DNA of 64,000 nucleotides from Peptococcaceae bacterium (GTDB taxonomy: Bacteria; Bacillota; Peptococcia; Peptococcales; Peptococcaceae), in the NCBI GenBank assembly GCA_900759105.1, contig CAAETY010000066.1, forward strand, positions 41,830 to 105,829, read 5' to 3'. The translations under genes and the position numbers were made by a program. Below, one piece after another: positions 35,644-44,392 of this stretch (the stretch's first letter is position 1; the number at the start of each line of letters is the position of its first letter). Below the pieces are notes generated by a model. That model had not been told where the DNA came from and searched no databases. It worked only from the letters and a program-made list of their open reading frames with translations.

Positions 35644-37482
35644 TTGAGTAGATTGGATATTAATACGCCCGACCAGGCCCAAATGGTCGTGGACCAACTA
35701 TACCATGATATGGAACGCCGTATCATTGCTTCCGGCCCGGGGCTTTGCCCGGTGGATATGTCATTGAACTTCCTTACACTGTGCCATGCGCAAACCTGTG
35801 GGAAATGTGCGCCATGCCGTATTGGCTTGGGTCAGCTCGCAACCCTTATGCGCAATATTTTGGACGGCAAGGGCAAGATGGAAGATCTCGATGTTCTCGA
35901 AGAAACCGCAGAAAACATCGCCAACACCGCATCCTGCGCCATTGGTATCCATGCTGCCCACTTGGTTCTCAGTGGTTTAAGAGGCTTCCGCGATGACTAC
36001 ATTGAACACATTAAACATAACCGTTGCTTAGGGAACATGGAACAGCCTGTACCTTGTGTTGCACTCTGCCCTGCAAAGGTTGATATTCCTGGTTATATTG
36101 CCTTGATTCGCGAAGGCCGTACAGATGATGCCGTGCGTCTGATTCGCAAGGACAATCCATTTCCTGTGGCTTGCGGCTATGTTTGCGAACATCCATGTGA
36201 AGCGCGTTGCCGCCGTCATATGTTAGACGACCCTATCAATATTCGCGCTCTCAAGCGCTATGCAGTAGATACTTCCGGTGATGTTCCACAACCGGCTTGC
36301 GCTGAATCTACCGGCAAACGTATCGCCGTTATCGGTGGTGGCCCGGGCGGGCTCTCCTGCGCTTACTATTTGTCCTTGATGGGTCACGCCGTGACCGTAT
36401 ACGAAAAGCAAAAGCACCTCGGCGGCATGCTTCGTTACGGGATTCCAAGCTATCGTTTCCCACGTGAACTTTTAGACCGTGAAATTGATTCGATTCTTTC
36501 TCTCGGCATTGAGGTACACACCGATTGCACCATCGGTAAAGACATTACCTTTGAAGATATTCACAAAAACTTTGATAGCATTTACGTGGCCATCGGCGCG
36601 CACAACGATAAGAAAGCCGGCATTCCGGGTGAAGAAAGCCATGGTGTAACAAGCGCCGTTGAAGTATTGCGTGAAATCGGCGATGACAGCTTGCCTGATT
36701 ACGAAGGTAAAAACGTGGTAATCATCGGCGGTGGCAACGTTGCAATGGACGTAACCCGTTCTGCCATCCGTTTGGGTGCAGAACGTGTAACCTGCGTATA
36801 TCGCCGTCGCCAAGTTGATATGACTGCCCAAGCTGAGGAAGTTGAAGGTGCAATTGCGGAAGGCGCTGTGCTCATGACCATGCACGCACCGGTACGCATT
36901 GAATCCGATGAAAACGGCAACGTCACTGCACTCATCACTCAAAAGCAGCTTACCGGCGCAATCAACCGTGGCCGTCCATCTCTCATGCCGGACGCTGTTG
37001 AAGAAACCCGTATCCCTGCAGACGTTATTGTCGAAGCAATCGGCCAAGGCATTGATTCCCGTGCTTTTGAAGCTGCCGGATTACCTGTTTACCGCGGTGC
37101 AATTAGCGCACTCTCTAACAGCCATTTGAGCTCCAACGATATGGAAAATGTATTTGCCGGCGGTGACTGCGTCAGCGGCCCTGCAAGTGCCATCCGTGCG
37201 ATTGCCGCTGGGAAAGTAGCTGCTGCAAATATCGACGAATATCTTGGCTTTAACCACGAAATCACCGTGGATGTGGACATTCCTAACGCCCGTCTGGATG
37301 ACAAGACCCCACATGCACGTGTGAATACCACCGAGCGCAATGCCGATGAACGCAAAAAAGACTTCGTTTGCATTGAATGCGGCTTAACCGACAAGGGCGC
37401 CATGGCAGAAGCAAGCCGTTGCTTGCGTTGCGACCACTACGGCTTTGGCATCTTCAAAGGGGGAAGACATTCCAAATGGTAA
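35644..37482 (+). CDS. NAD(P)-dependent flavoprotein, NuoF-type FeS domain fused to GltD-like module (hydrogenase partner)
   Basis: 612 residues from a TTG start with an AGGGTG site. About 40-105 is the C-terminal 4Fe-4S domain of NuoF (CGKCAPCRIG near 52-61, later SCAIG). About 135-200 is the GltD-type Fer4_20 domain (CVALCPAKVDIPGY, ACGYVCEHPCEARCRR). About 225-520 holds the FAD site (GGGPGG near 231) and the NAD(P) site (IIGGGNVAMD near 360). The tail has CIECG and CLRCDHYG. It overlaps the [FeFe] hydrogenase start by 7 bases. It should pass electrons between NAD(P)H and the hydrogenase; it lacks the NuoF FMN/NADH domain of classical HydB. Confidence 0.8.
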   Translation: MSRLDINTPDQAQMVVDQLYHDMERRIIASGPGLCPVDMSLNFLTLCHAQTCGKCAPCRIGLGQLATLMRNILDGKGKMEDLDVLEETAENIANTASCAIGIHAAHLVLSGLRGFRDDYIEHIKHNRCLGNMEQPVPCVALCPAKVDIPGYIALIREGRTDDAVRLIRKDNPFPVACGYVCEHPCEARCRRHMLDDPINIRALKRYAVDTSGDVPQPACAESTGKRIAVIGGGPGGLSCAYYLSLMGHAVTVYEKQKHLGGMLRYGIPSYRFPRELLDREIDSILSLGIEVHTDCTIGKDITFEDIHKNFDSIYVAIGAHNDKKAGIPGEESHGVTSAVEVLREIGDDSLPDYEGKNVVIIGGGNVAMDVTRSAIRLGAERVTCVYRRRQVDMTAQAEEVEGAIAEGAVLMTMHAPVRIESDENGNVTALITQKQLTGAINRGRPSLMPDAVEETRIPADVIVEAIGQGIDSRAFEAAGLPVYRGAISALSNSHLSSNDMENVFAGGDCVSGPASAIRAIAAGKVAAANIDEYLGFNHEITVDVDIPNARLDDKTPHARVNTTERNADERKKDFVCIECGLTDKGAMAEASRCLRCDHYGFGIFKGGRHSKW

Positions 37483-39227
37483 CTTTAACAATTGACGATA
37501 TCACCTTAACTGTTCCGGATGATACCACGATTTTAAAGGCCTGCGAAATCGCCGGCCATCCCGTACCAAGCCTTTGCTACTGGGAAGGACTCAATGAAAT
37601 CGGCGCCTGCCGTATGTGCGTGGTTGAAATTGACGGCGTTGATCGTCTTGTTCCGGCTTGTATCGATAATGTCGCAGAAGGCATGGTTGTTCACACCAAC
37701 AGCCCACGTGTGCGTGCAGCTCGTCGCACCAATTTGCGACTCATTCTTTCTCAGCACAATGGCGATTGCACCCTTTGCGTGCGTAACGGAAACTGCTCCT
37801 TGCAAAAGCTTGCCCGTGAGCTCAACGTGCTCTACAACCCATTCCCAAAAGACATTCAATATAAAAATTGGGATATGACCTCTCCGCTCATCCGCGATAA
37901 TAGCAAGTGCATTAAATGCATGCGCTGCATCCAAGTCTGCGAAAAAATTCAAGGTCTCAGCATTTGGGACATTGCCGGCACCGGTTCCCGCGTCACCGTT
38001 GACGTTAGCTATAACCGCGCCATCCGCGAAGCTGACTGCGCTTTCTGTGGGCAATGTATCACCCACTGCCCAACCGGCGCCCTTCGCGAACGTGACGATA
38101 CCGAGCTTGTAATGGAAGCCCTTGCCGATCCTGAAATCATCACCGTGCTTCAAGTCGCACCGGCTGTACGCGTTGCTTGGGCAGAAGAACTCGGCATTGA
38201 CGCCAACACCTTCTCCACGCCAAAAATGGTTGGTGTGCTCAAACAAATCGGCTTTGACTATGTATTCGATACCAACTTTGCCGCCGACCTTACCATTATG
38301 GAAGAAGCCACCGAATTCATCGATCGCTTTACCCATCGCGATGACTATCAATGGCCAATGTTCACTTCCTGCTGCCCGGGTTGGGTACGTTTTGTGAAAT
38401 CCAACTTCCCGGATATGACCGATAATCTTTCAACCGCCAAATCTCCGCAGCAAATGTTTGGCGCTGTGGCAAAAAGCTACTTTGCCAAATCCATCGGCGT
38501 GGACCCACACAACATTCGCATGATTTCCATCATGCCATGTGTGGCCAAAAAAGAAGAGTGTTCCCTCGAGCCAATGCGTGATGCGTGTGGCGACCCAAAT
38601 GTAGATATTGTTCTCACCACCCGCGAATTTACTCGCATGGTGCGTAGTGACAATATTCAAATCGACGAAATTCCGGACAGCGAATTTGACCATCCGCTCG
38701 GCACCGGTACCGGCGCTGCTGTTATTTTTGGTACCACAGGTGGTGTAATGGACGCTGCCCTTCGCAGTGCTTATTTCTTCATCACCGGTGAAAAACCGGA
38801 TCCGGATGCCTTTACCGCCATCCGCGACATCGATGCAACCCACGGCCGTGAAGCTACCTTCACCATCCCAGGTGCAGGCGAAGTGCGTATCGCCGTTATC
38901 TCCGGCTTAGGCAATGCCCGCAAGCTTTTGAACGACATCCAAGCCGGCAAAGCCCATTACGACTTCGTTGAAGTCATGGCTTGCCCGGGTGGCTGTGTCG
39001 GTGGTGGCGGTCAACCAATCATTGACGGTATCCACACCAACGTTCACCGTGGCGCTGCGCTTTGGCACATCGACCGTGAACAAGAAATTCGCTTTAGCCA
39101 CGAAAACCCAGACGTTCAAGAGCTCTATAAGAGCTACCTCGGAAGCCCATGCAGTGCCCTCGCGCACCAACTGCTCCACACCGATCACCACGCTTGGGAA
39201 ATGCCAAAGCATATCGTGACTGAATAA
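37476..39227 (+). CDS. hydA: [FeFe] hydrogenase, group A, modular HydA
   Basis: 583 residues from the ATG at 37476 (GGGGGA site). N-terminal plant-type [2Fe-2S] domain (C34, then CRMC and C62 region), then the His-Cys3 cluster motif (SQHNGDCTLCVRNGNC, about 88-105), two [4Fe-4S] motifs (CIKCMRCIQVCE and CAFCGQCITHCP), and the H-cluster signatures TSCCPGW (about 296), MPCVAKKEE (about 352) and ACPGGCVGGGGQP (about 499). A short C-terminal domain follows. All H-cluster cysteines are present. Soluble; evolves or oxidises H2 with the upstream flavoprotein and perhaps ferredoxin. No maturase genes (hydEFG) are in the window. Confidence 0.95.
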   Translation: MVTLTIDDITLTVPDDTTILKACEIAGHPVPSLCYWEGLNEIGACRMCVVEIDGVDRLVPACIDNVAEGMVVHTNSPRVRAARRTNLRLILSQHNGDCTLCVRNGNCSLQKLARELNVLYNPFPKDIQYKNWDMTSPLIRDNSKCIKCMRCIQVCEKIQGLSIWDIAGTGSRVTVDVSYNRAIREADCAFCGQCITHCPTGALRERDDTELVMEALADPEIITVLQVAPAVRVAWAEELGIDANTFSTPKMVGVLKQIGFDYVFDTNFAADLTIMEEATEFIDRFTHRDDYQWPMFTSCCPGWVRFVKSNFPDMTDNLSTAKSPQQMFGAVAKSYFAKSIGVDPHNIRMISIMPCVAKKEECSLEPMRDACGDPNVDIVLTTREFTRMVRSDNIQIDEIPDSEFDHPLGTGTGAAVIFGTTGGVMDAALRSAYFFITGEKPDPDAFTAIRDIDATHGREATFTIPGAGEVRIAVISGLGNARKLLNDIQAGKAHYDFVEVMACPGGCVGGGGQPIIDGIHTNVHRGAALWHIDREQEIRFSHENPDVQELYKSYLGSPCSALAHQLLHTDHHAWEMPKHIVTE

Positions 39228-39263
39228 TCTTTATTACAGCAAGCAAATAGGCTGAACGGCACA

Positions 39264-39317
39264 TGAACCGACCCCCAATTGTTAGACCTAAAAATCTAAC
39301 GATTGGGGGTCGGTTCA
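39264..39317. mobile_element. 54-bp stem-loop element with IS3-like TG...CA ends, copy 1
   Basis: Starts TGAACCGACCCCC and ends with its near-perfect complement GGGGGTCGGTTCA. The stem is about 23 bp with one wobble and the loop is short. The inner 42 bases are identical to copy 2 at 58703-58756, and the left half recurs at 63638-63667. The ends look like insertion-sequence termini joined with no transposase between. It lies directly after the left half (GGCTGAACGGCAC) of what appears to be the hydA terminator. Confidence 0.65.
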
Positions 39318-39347
39318 TTTATTGAGTTTACTCGTTTTTGTCTCCTT

Positions 39348-40316
39348 CTAAATAATAAATGCAGGATCATTCTTTTTGGGATTATAGGTTTTAAATTGTT
39401 GCAAAAAAGCATTAACACAATCACTTGGATTTTTATAATACATTAAACAATTAAATGACACTAACGGTTCATTGATAGTTAATAATTTAACGTTATCTAA
39501 TAACTCATGCAGTGCAAACTCTGGTTCAAGAAACGCTGCATTCATAATTCCCACTCCAAGATTGCTCTCAATTGATTTTGCCCATACCGAAAATGATGAA
39601 ACACTCACAGAAATATTCAATTGCGATTTGTACTGTTTGAGCATTCCTACTGTGGAGGAACTACCCAAGTCTCCTGCACAATAATCTACAAAAGGAAATT
39701 CTAATAATTTTTTTATAGACACCGTTTTTTGTCTAGCTAGAGAGGATTCCTTTGAAACACATGCCAAATAATGATTTCTACTTAATACTTTATAATCTAT
39801 ATTGTTCATATCGGTTGGTAAATACTCCCTAATAACCCCTTCTGCATCAGCTGGTAACACCATTGCACCAATCACCGACGGATTAATATTTTGTCCATCA
39901 AAAAATTTCGCAATTCCTTTTACACTTCTTTGAATAAGTGCCACCGATACGTTTTCAAACACACTTTTGTATCTCTCTATTTGAGTTGGCAGAAAAAATT
40001 CATAAAAAACGGGCGCTGCATAAATTGTTAGATTACCATCTAAAAACCTATCAAAACTCTCTTCGTCACCAAGTGTGCTTAACATTTGATGGTATTTTTT
40101 TACTGTACTTTCCGCAAATTTTATGACGACGCGCCCTTTTTCTGTAACTGAAATTCCTTTGTTTGACCTTATAAATATTTGAACATTAAGCTCTTCTTCC
40201 AAACTTTTTACTGCAGAACTTAATGCTTGAGGTGTCATAAACAACTGCTCAGAAGCAGCTTTCATAGAATTCTGCTTAACTATTTCCACAAGAATAACAA
40301 GATGTTCAATACGCAT
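39348..40316 (-). CDS. LysR family transcriptional regulator
   Basis: 322 residues. N-terminal LysR winged helix (about 1-60: KAASEQLFMTPQALSSAVKS, LEEELNVQIFIRSNKGI) and a periplasmic-binding-like effector domain. It is divergent from a DUF5058-family/M20 peptidase module, which it probably controls. It resembles the second LysR protein in the window (62590-63537) in the HTH region, including PQALS and RSNKGI. The region is visibly more AT-rich than the hydrogenase genes. Confidence 0.88.
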   Translation of the reverse strand: MRIEHLVILVEIVKQNSMKAASEQLFMTPQALSSAVKSLEEELNVQIFIRSNKGISVTEKGRVVIKFAESTVKKYHQMLSTLGDEESFDRFLDGNLTIYAAPVFYEFFLPTQIERYKSVFENVSVALIQRSVKGIAKFFDGQNINPSVIGAMVLPADAEGVIREYLPTDMNNIDYKVLSRNHYLACVSKESSLARQKTVSIKKLLEFPFVDYCAGDLGSSSTVGMLKQYKSQLNISVSVSSFSVWAKSIESNLGVGIMNAAFLEPEFALHELLDNVKLLTINEPLVSFNCLMYYKNPSDCVNAFLQQFKTYNPKKNDPAFII

Positions 40317-40388
40317 TTTTATCTACCCCTTTGTTTTTCTAATAAATAAACTGTACACCAAACCCGAAGGATAATAAAGAATATTTTT

Positions 40389-40447
40389 ATTATTCAATAA
40401 TGCGAATCATTCTCTTTATATGCAAGGCTCCTATTATCACGTATACT
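40389..40447 (+). promoter_or_regulatory. LysR-type site and promoter of the DUF5058 operon
   Basis: A 13-base perfect palindrome ATTATTCAATAAT (40389-40401) contains a T-N11-A spacing, as LysR sites do. Downstream is TATACT (40442-40447) with only a weak -35 (about 40419), as expected for an activated promoter. Inferred by eye. Confidence 0.45.
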
Positions 40448-40499
40448 AGCCACATAAAAATTCATCGATGAAACAAAAAAATTATGGACGGTGATTATC

Positions 40500-41228
40500 A
40501 TGACATTACAAGAAATAATGAATAGTCCAGGGCTATGGATTGCAAGTAGTATTATGGTTATTTTCATTTTGTCACTTGCAGTTATTTATTTTAGATTGGG
40601 TCTTAATCGAGTAAAAGAACTTGGTCTTCCTAAAGAAAACTATAGCTCAGCCATTCGTTCGGCGGCTATTACCAGTATTGGTCCCTCCCTCTCTCCTGTT
40701 ATCGTTCTTCTATCAATGATTGCAGTCCTTGGGGCGCCAACCACATGGATGCGAATGAATGACGTTGGCGCTGCAAGAACAGAATTATCAATCGTTACAA
40801 TGGCATGCGGTTTGCTTGGCATTGACCCATCCTCAGCCGATTTTGGCGTTCAAGCCTTTTCCTATTCCATTTGGGGGATGGCATTAAATAATTTAGGCTG
40901 GTTTGTTGTTGCTTTATTATTAACCCATCGTATGGGCAAGGCAGTCGATTTTCTCTACGGAAAATATGACAAAAAATGGATTAACATGTTGATGTCCGGT
41001 GCAACATTTGGGGTAACAGGGTACCTGCTCTCTAACCAAATTGTTTCAAAAATTCTTATTCCGGATGCTTCTATTTTACTTAAATTTCAAGGTTTAATTC
41101 CTGCATTGGTTGCCGGTGCAGTGATGCTATTAATTGGAAAATTTGTAAAAAGTCAGCGACTACAGGAATTAGCTTTAGGTATTGCGATGGTCGCAGGCAT
41201 GTTCGTTGGGCAACTGATTTATGGCTAA
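40500..41228 (+). CDS. DUF5058 family membrane protein
   Basis: About 242 residues from the ATG at 40500 (GGTGAT site; the frame opens earlier at a GTG). About six membrane helices. The first helix region, PGLWIASSIMVIFILSLAVI, and the following IRSAAITSIGPSLSPVIVLL with PTTWMRMNDVGAARTELS match my memory of DUF5058. The family usually stands next to a second membrane protein and a peptidase or amidohydrolase, as here, so a transporter role is likely but unproven. Confidence 0.72.
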   Translation: MTLQEIMNSPGLWIASSIMVIFILSLAVIYFRLGLNRVKELGLPKENYSSAIRSAAITSIGPSLSPVIVLLSMIAVLGAPTTWMRMNDVGAARTELSIVTMACGLLGIDPSSADFGVQAFSYSIWGMALNNLGWFVVALLLTHRMGKAVDFLYGKYDKKWINMLMSGATFGVTGYLLSNQIVSKILIPDASILLKFQGLIPALVAGAVMLLIGKFVKSQRLQELALGIAMVAGMFVGQLIYG

Positions 41229-41269
41229 TACCCTTACAAACAAGCGCTTTATGAGAAAGGATGAGTAAC

Positions 41270-41926
41270 ATGGATTTTAAAACAAGAGTTGTTAAATCAG
41301 GGAAAATAGCCGTCTTTCTGTGTATCATTGCAAACTTTTTACCGGGCATTTATCTGTGGCTTGTCCACGGCATTGTTCCTACCTTCAAGGATTTAATTCA
41401 ACTTTGGCTTTTAGCAGCCGGTGCATTCGGGGTTTCCTGGATTGTTCAACCGCTTGCATATTACGGCGCCCTTGGTACCGCCGGTAGCTATTTGTCATGG
41501 GTTGTTGGTAGTGTTATTGATATTCGTCTACCTGCCGTCTTAATGGCTCAAAAAATGGCTAACGTCGAAGCCAACACCGAAGAAGGCGAAGCCATCTCAA
41601 CACTCGCTGTTGCAGTTTCCGTTTTTGTTTCTGTATCAATCATTACACTCTTTACAGTCATTGGTGTTAAATTAATTCCATTATTACCGGAATTCATCAC
41701 TGGCTCTTTTAACTATATTCTTCCGGCATTATTCGGTGCTGTGTACATCAATTTAGCAAAAAAGAACATGAAGATGGGCATTGGCACTTTGTGCGTTGCA
41801 ATCGCAGTACTCTTCATCTTTAGCAAGACATCCGTTCCGGGTGCTTTACTGAACCTTTTTGTTGTTATCCTCGGTATGATTGTCGCTAGAGTTGTTTACG
41901 TACAAGAAAAAAAATCTAAACAATAA
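41270..41926 (+). CDS. Membrane protein, partner of the DUF5058 protein
   Basis: About 218 residues from the ATG at 41270; an earlier ATG at 41261 abuts the AAAGG site and is less likely. About five to six helices (IAVFLCIIANFLPGIYLWLV, VAVSVFVSVSIITLFTVIGV and others) and a basic tail. It has no catalytic motif. The gap to the DUF5058 gene is about 40 bases and the peptidase follows within 43 bases, which suggests a two-component membrane carrier or channel. I cannot name a family with confidence. Confidence 0.6.
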   Translation: MDFKTRVVKSGKIAVFLCIIANFLPGIYLWLVHGIVPTFKDLIQLWLLAAGAFGVSWIVQPLAYYGALGTAGSYLSWVVGSVIDIRLPAVLMAQKMANVEANTEEGEAISTLAVAVSVFVSVSIITLFTVIGVKLIPLLPEFITGSFNYILPALFGAVYINLAKKNMKMGIGTLCVAIAVLFIFSKTSVPGALLNLFVVILGMIVARVVYVQEKKSKQ

Positions 41927-41969
41927 AAGAAACCCTCATAATTTGCGTTGGCTGAAAGGAGTGCCTACT

Positions 41970-43169
41970 ATGAATATTGAAACCATAAAAGAATTAGTAA
42001 AATCCTTCAACACAGATGATACCATCGCACTAACACAACAACTCATCCAAATCCAGAGTATTGACCCACCGGGAAATGAAGCGGACATGAGTCAATTTGT
42101 AAAGAATTATCTGGAAAGCGCCAATGTTGATAGTGTAGAAACTATTTCTGTAGATGGTCTTGACCCAAATAGAATGAATGTCATTGCCAGAATTCCTGGG
42201 AGCGGACAAGCAGCCCCACTTATTTTTTCAGGACATATGGATGTTGTTCCTGTAAGCGAACGCGAACTGGCACAATGGGAATGTGACCCATTTATCGGCA
42301 TTATCAGAGATGACGGTTTTCTATGGGGACGTGGCGCTTCTGATATGAAAGGCGGATTAGCCGGGATTCTTACCGCAATGAAATTCATCAAAGATAATAA
42401 CATCACTCCACCCGGTGATATCATCCTTGCTGCATCCGTCGATGAAGAAAACCTCATGCGTGGTGCAAAAGCAATGATTCATTATCCTCAACTTCAAGAC
42501 GCAAAAGGTATCATTGTTTGCGAAGGCACAGGATTAGAATTAATCATGGAAAGTCGTGGTCGTACTTGGGCAAATGTTATTTTTGAAGGAAAAAGTGCCC
42601 ATGCCTCTCTAAAAGGCGCCGGCAACAATGCCATTGTTCACGCATTAGAATTTGCCCGTCGTCTTTATGCACATGAAATTCCATTTGAATATCACGAACT
42701 TCTTGGAGAGTTTTTCTGGCAAATTAATGTCATTCAAGGTGGGGTCGAACCAGCAATCGTGCCAGACCGCTGTACTGTCACTGTCGACGCACGCCTCGTG
42801 CCTGGCGTCACTCCAAAAAAAGTTTGGAACGAAGTCCAATCCATTTTAGACCAAATGCACGATGAAGATAGTACTTGCATTGCTCATATTGAAATTACCG
42901 AGCAGAGAGAACCATGGTCAACCGATGCCACTTCTCCGGTTGTAGATCTTGTAAAAAACAGTTTTAATATGTTAGATATTCCGATGGGCATTCGCGGGCA
43001 AAAAGGTACCACGGATGGTACCTTTCTTAGAAGAATGGGCGTTGATACCGTCATGGTTGGCCCCGGTGATTCCAAATATAATCATAAAGCAAATGAAAAA
43101 GCCTCTGTAGATTTCATCCGAAAAGCCGCCCAATTATATCTCTCGATGATGCTTGACAATAACCTATAA
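41970..43169 (+). CDS. M20 family metallopeptidase (ArgE/DapE-like)
   Basis: 399 residues from the ATG at 41970 (AAAGGAG site). Zinc ligands are visible in SGHMDVVP (His, Asp catalytic pair), GRGASDMKGG (bridging Asp), DEEN (catalytic Glu and ligand), VCEG and NHKANE (last His). The lid domain is at about 185-300. It probably hydrolyses an N-acyl amino acid or dipeptide. Its operon with two membrane proteins suggests that an imported substrate is cleaved inside the cell. Confidence 0.85.
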   Translation: MNIETIKELVKSFNTDDTIALTQQLIQIQSIDPPGNEADMSQFVKNYLESANVDSVETISVDGLDPNRMNVIARIPGSGQAAPLIFSGHMDVVPVSERELAQWECDPFIGIIRDDGFLWGRGASDMKGGLAGILTAMKFIKDNNITPPGDIILAASVDEENLMRGAKAMIHYPQLQDAKGIIVCEGTGLELIMESRGRTWANVIFEGKSAHASLKGAGNNAIVHALEFARRLYAHEIPFEYHELLGEFFWQINVIQGGVEPAIVPDRCTVTVDARLVPGVTPKKVWNEVQSILDQMHDEDSTCIAHIEITEQREPWSTDATSPVVDLVKNSFNMLDIPMGIRGQKGTTDGTFLRRMGVDTVMVGPGDSKYNHKANEKASVDFIRKAAQLYLSMMLDNNL

Positions 43170-43362
43170 TTATTCGAGCAAGTGCTGTTTTCTCTACAAT
43201 GTTTTCCAAAATAACATTTCCATACCTCCACTTAAACCTTTCATTTGATAATGACCTTTTCGAAAAAAATCATCAAGTCCTTTGTAAACAGCCCTAAAAT
43301 CAAGCATCACTCCGATTGACAACATGATGATTTCCATATTTGACAGCTTTATGACAACAAGC

Positions 43363-43399
43363 AAAAAGGCTGAACAGCACAACGCTGTTCAGCCTTTTT
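43363..43399. terminator. Perfect bidirectional terminator hairpin
   Basis: 16-bp perfect stem AAAAAGGCTGAACAGC / GCTGTTCAGCCTTTTT with a 5-base loop. It is 190 bases after the M20 gene (plus) and also lies beyond the minus-strand SUF operon. Between 43170 and 43362 I see only a weak 62-codon minus frame with no ribosome-binding site. Confidence 0.8.
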
Positions 43400-43407
43400 C
43401 GTGCATC

Positions 43408-43443
43408 AAAAAATGTTCACCCTTCGCATGGGTGAACATTTTT
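43408..43443 (-). terminator. Rho-independent terminator of the minimal SUF operon
   Basis: Stem AAAAATGTTCACCC / GGGTGAACATTTTT around TTCGCAT. It begins 13 bases beyond the SufB-like stop on the minus strand, and the T-run follows. Confidence 0.85.
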
Positions 43444-43456
43444 ATTGATAGCTATA

Positions 43457-44377
43457 TTATTTTAAGAAACCGTTGATAATTTGTTCTTCGGCTTCTTTTT
43501 CGGTCAAGCCCAAGGTCATGAGCTTGATAAGCTGTTCGCCGGCAATTTTGCCGATGGCTGCTTCGTGAATCAAGCTTGCATCTACATTATTGGCGGAAAG
43601 CTGTGGAGAGGCAACCACATGTGCATCGTCCATGATAATCGCATCGCATTCGGTGTGACCGTAGCATGCTGCATTGCCGTTAATACGGCTAACAAAATCT
43701 TGGAAGGAACGGTCCTTTGCCACGCTGCGGGAAACCACTTGCGCGCTGCATTTTTCGCCGTTCAAATCAACAGAGAAGTTGGTTTTTGCCACTTGATCGC
43801 CGGTGGTTAAAATCTTTTCGTGAATGATAAGGGTGGCATTTTCTGCAAGGTCCCCGTTGGTTTCGCGAATGGTATCGTCAATCCCGGCAATTTGGGTGGT
43901 TTCCATTTCAAGCTCTGCGCCCTCTGCAAGGTGAAGAATGGTGGTTGGGTTCATGATTTGCTTCCCACGACCATCCCCTTCACCAAAGTGCTTTTCAATA
44001 TAGCGCACCTTGGAATTTTTACCAATATAAAAGGTGTGAATACCGTCGTGTTGGCTATCGCCACCGCCACCGCAGTTATGAATACCGCAACCGGCAACGA
44101 TGGTAATATCGCAGTTTTCGCCAATGTAGAAATCATTGTACACGATATCCTTCAAGCCACTTTTCTCGATAATAACAGGAATGTGCATAGATTCCTGAAC
44201 CGTGCCATCCTTTACATGAATTTCAATGCCTTGACGTTCGCTTTGAGGAACGATTTCAATATTAGCAGTTGATTGTCTGCCGGCACTTGCACCGTCGGCA
44301 CGGATATTGTATGCCCCTACAGGCAAGCTGTCGAGGTCTGCAACTTCTTTTAATAAACGCTTTTGAATTTCATCCAT
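43457..44377 (-). CDS. sufB: SufB/SufD-family scaffold protein of a minimal SUF (SMS-type) system
   Basis: 306 residues, shorter than standard SufB (about 460). It lacks the long N-terminal region but keeps the right-handed beta-helix core (DFYIGENCDITIVAGCGIHN, AKTNFSVDLNGEKCSAQVVS) and the C-terminal HEAAIGKIAGEQLIKLMTLG with EKEAEEQIINGFL. Such short SufB proteins with only SufC form the minimal SUF-like iron-sulfur assembly systems of anaerobes. It would build Fe-S clusters such as those of the hydrogenase. Two cysteines (about 89 and 96-102, CxxxC-like) could take part in assembly. Confidence 0.85.
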   Translation of the reverse strand: MDEIQKRLLKEVADLDSLPVGAYNIRADGASAGRQSTANIEIVPQSERQGIEIHVKDGTVQESMHIPVIIEKSGLKDIVYNDFYIGENCDITIVAGCGIHNCGGGGDSQHDGIHTFYIGKNSKVRYIEKHFGEGDGRGKQIMNPTTILHLAEGAELEMETTQIAGIDDTIRETNGDLAENATLIIHEKILTTGDQVAKTNFSVDLNGEKCSAQVVSRSVAKDRSFQDFVSRINGNAACYGHTECDAIIMDDAHVVASPQLSANNVDASLIHEAAIGKIAGEQLIKLMTLGLTEKEAEEQIINGFLK

Positions 44378-44392
44378 GATAGGTCCTCCTTT

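Noticed and set aside
34407..38351. Long minus-strand frames opposite lactate permease and hydrogenase genes
   Set aside because: They are antisense shadows of strongly coding genes with biased codons and lack their own signals.
43194..43382. Minus-strand 62-codon frame between the M20 and SUF genes
   Set aside because: No ribosome-binding site; its start lies in a strong terminator stem and no family was recognised.
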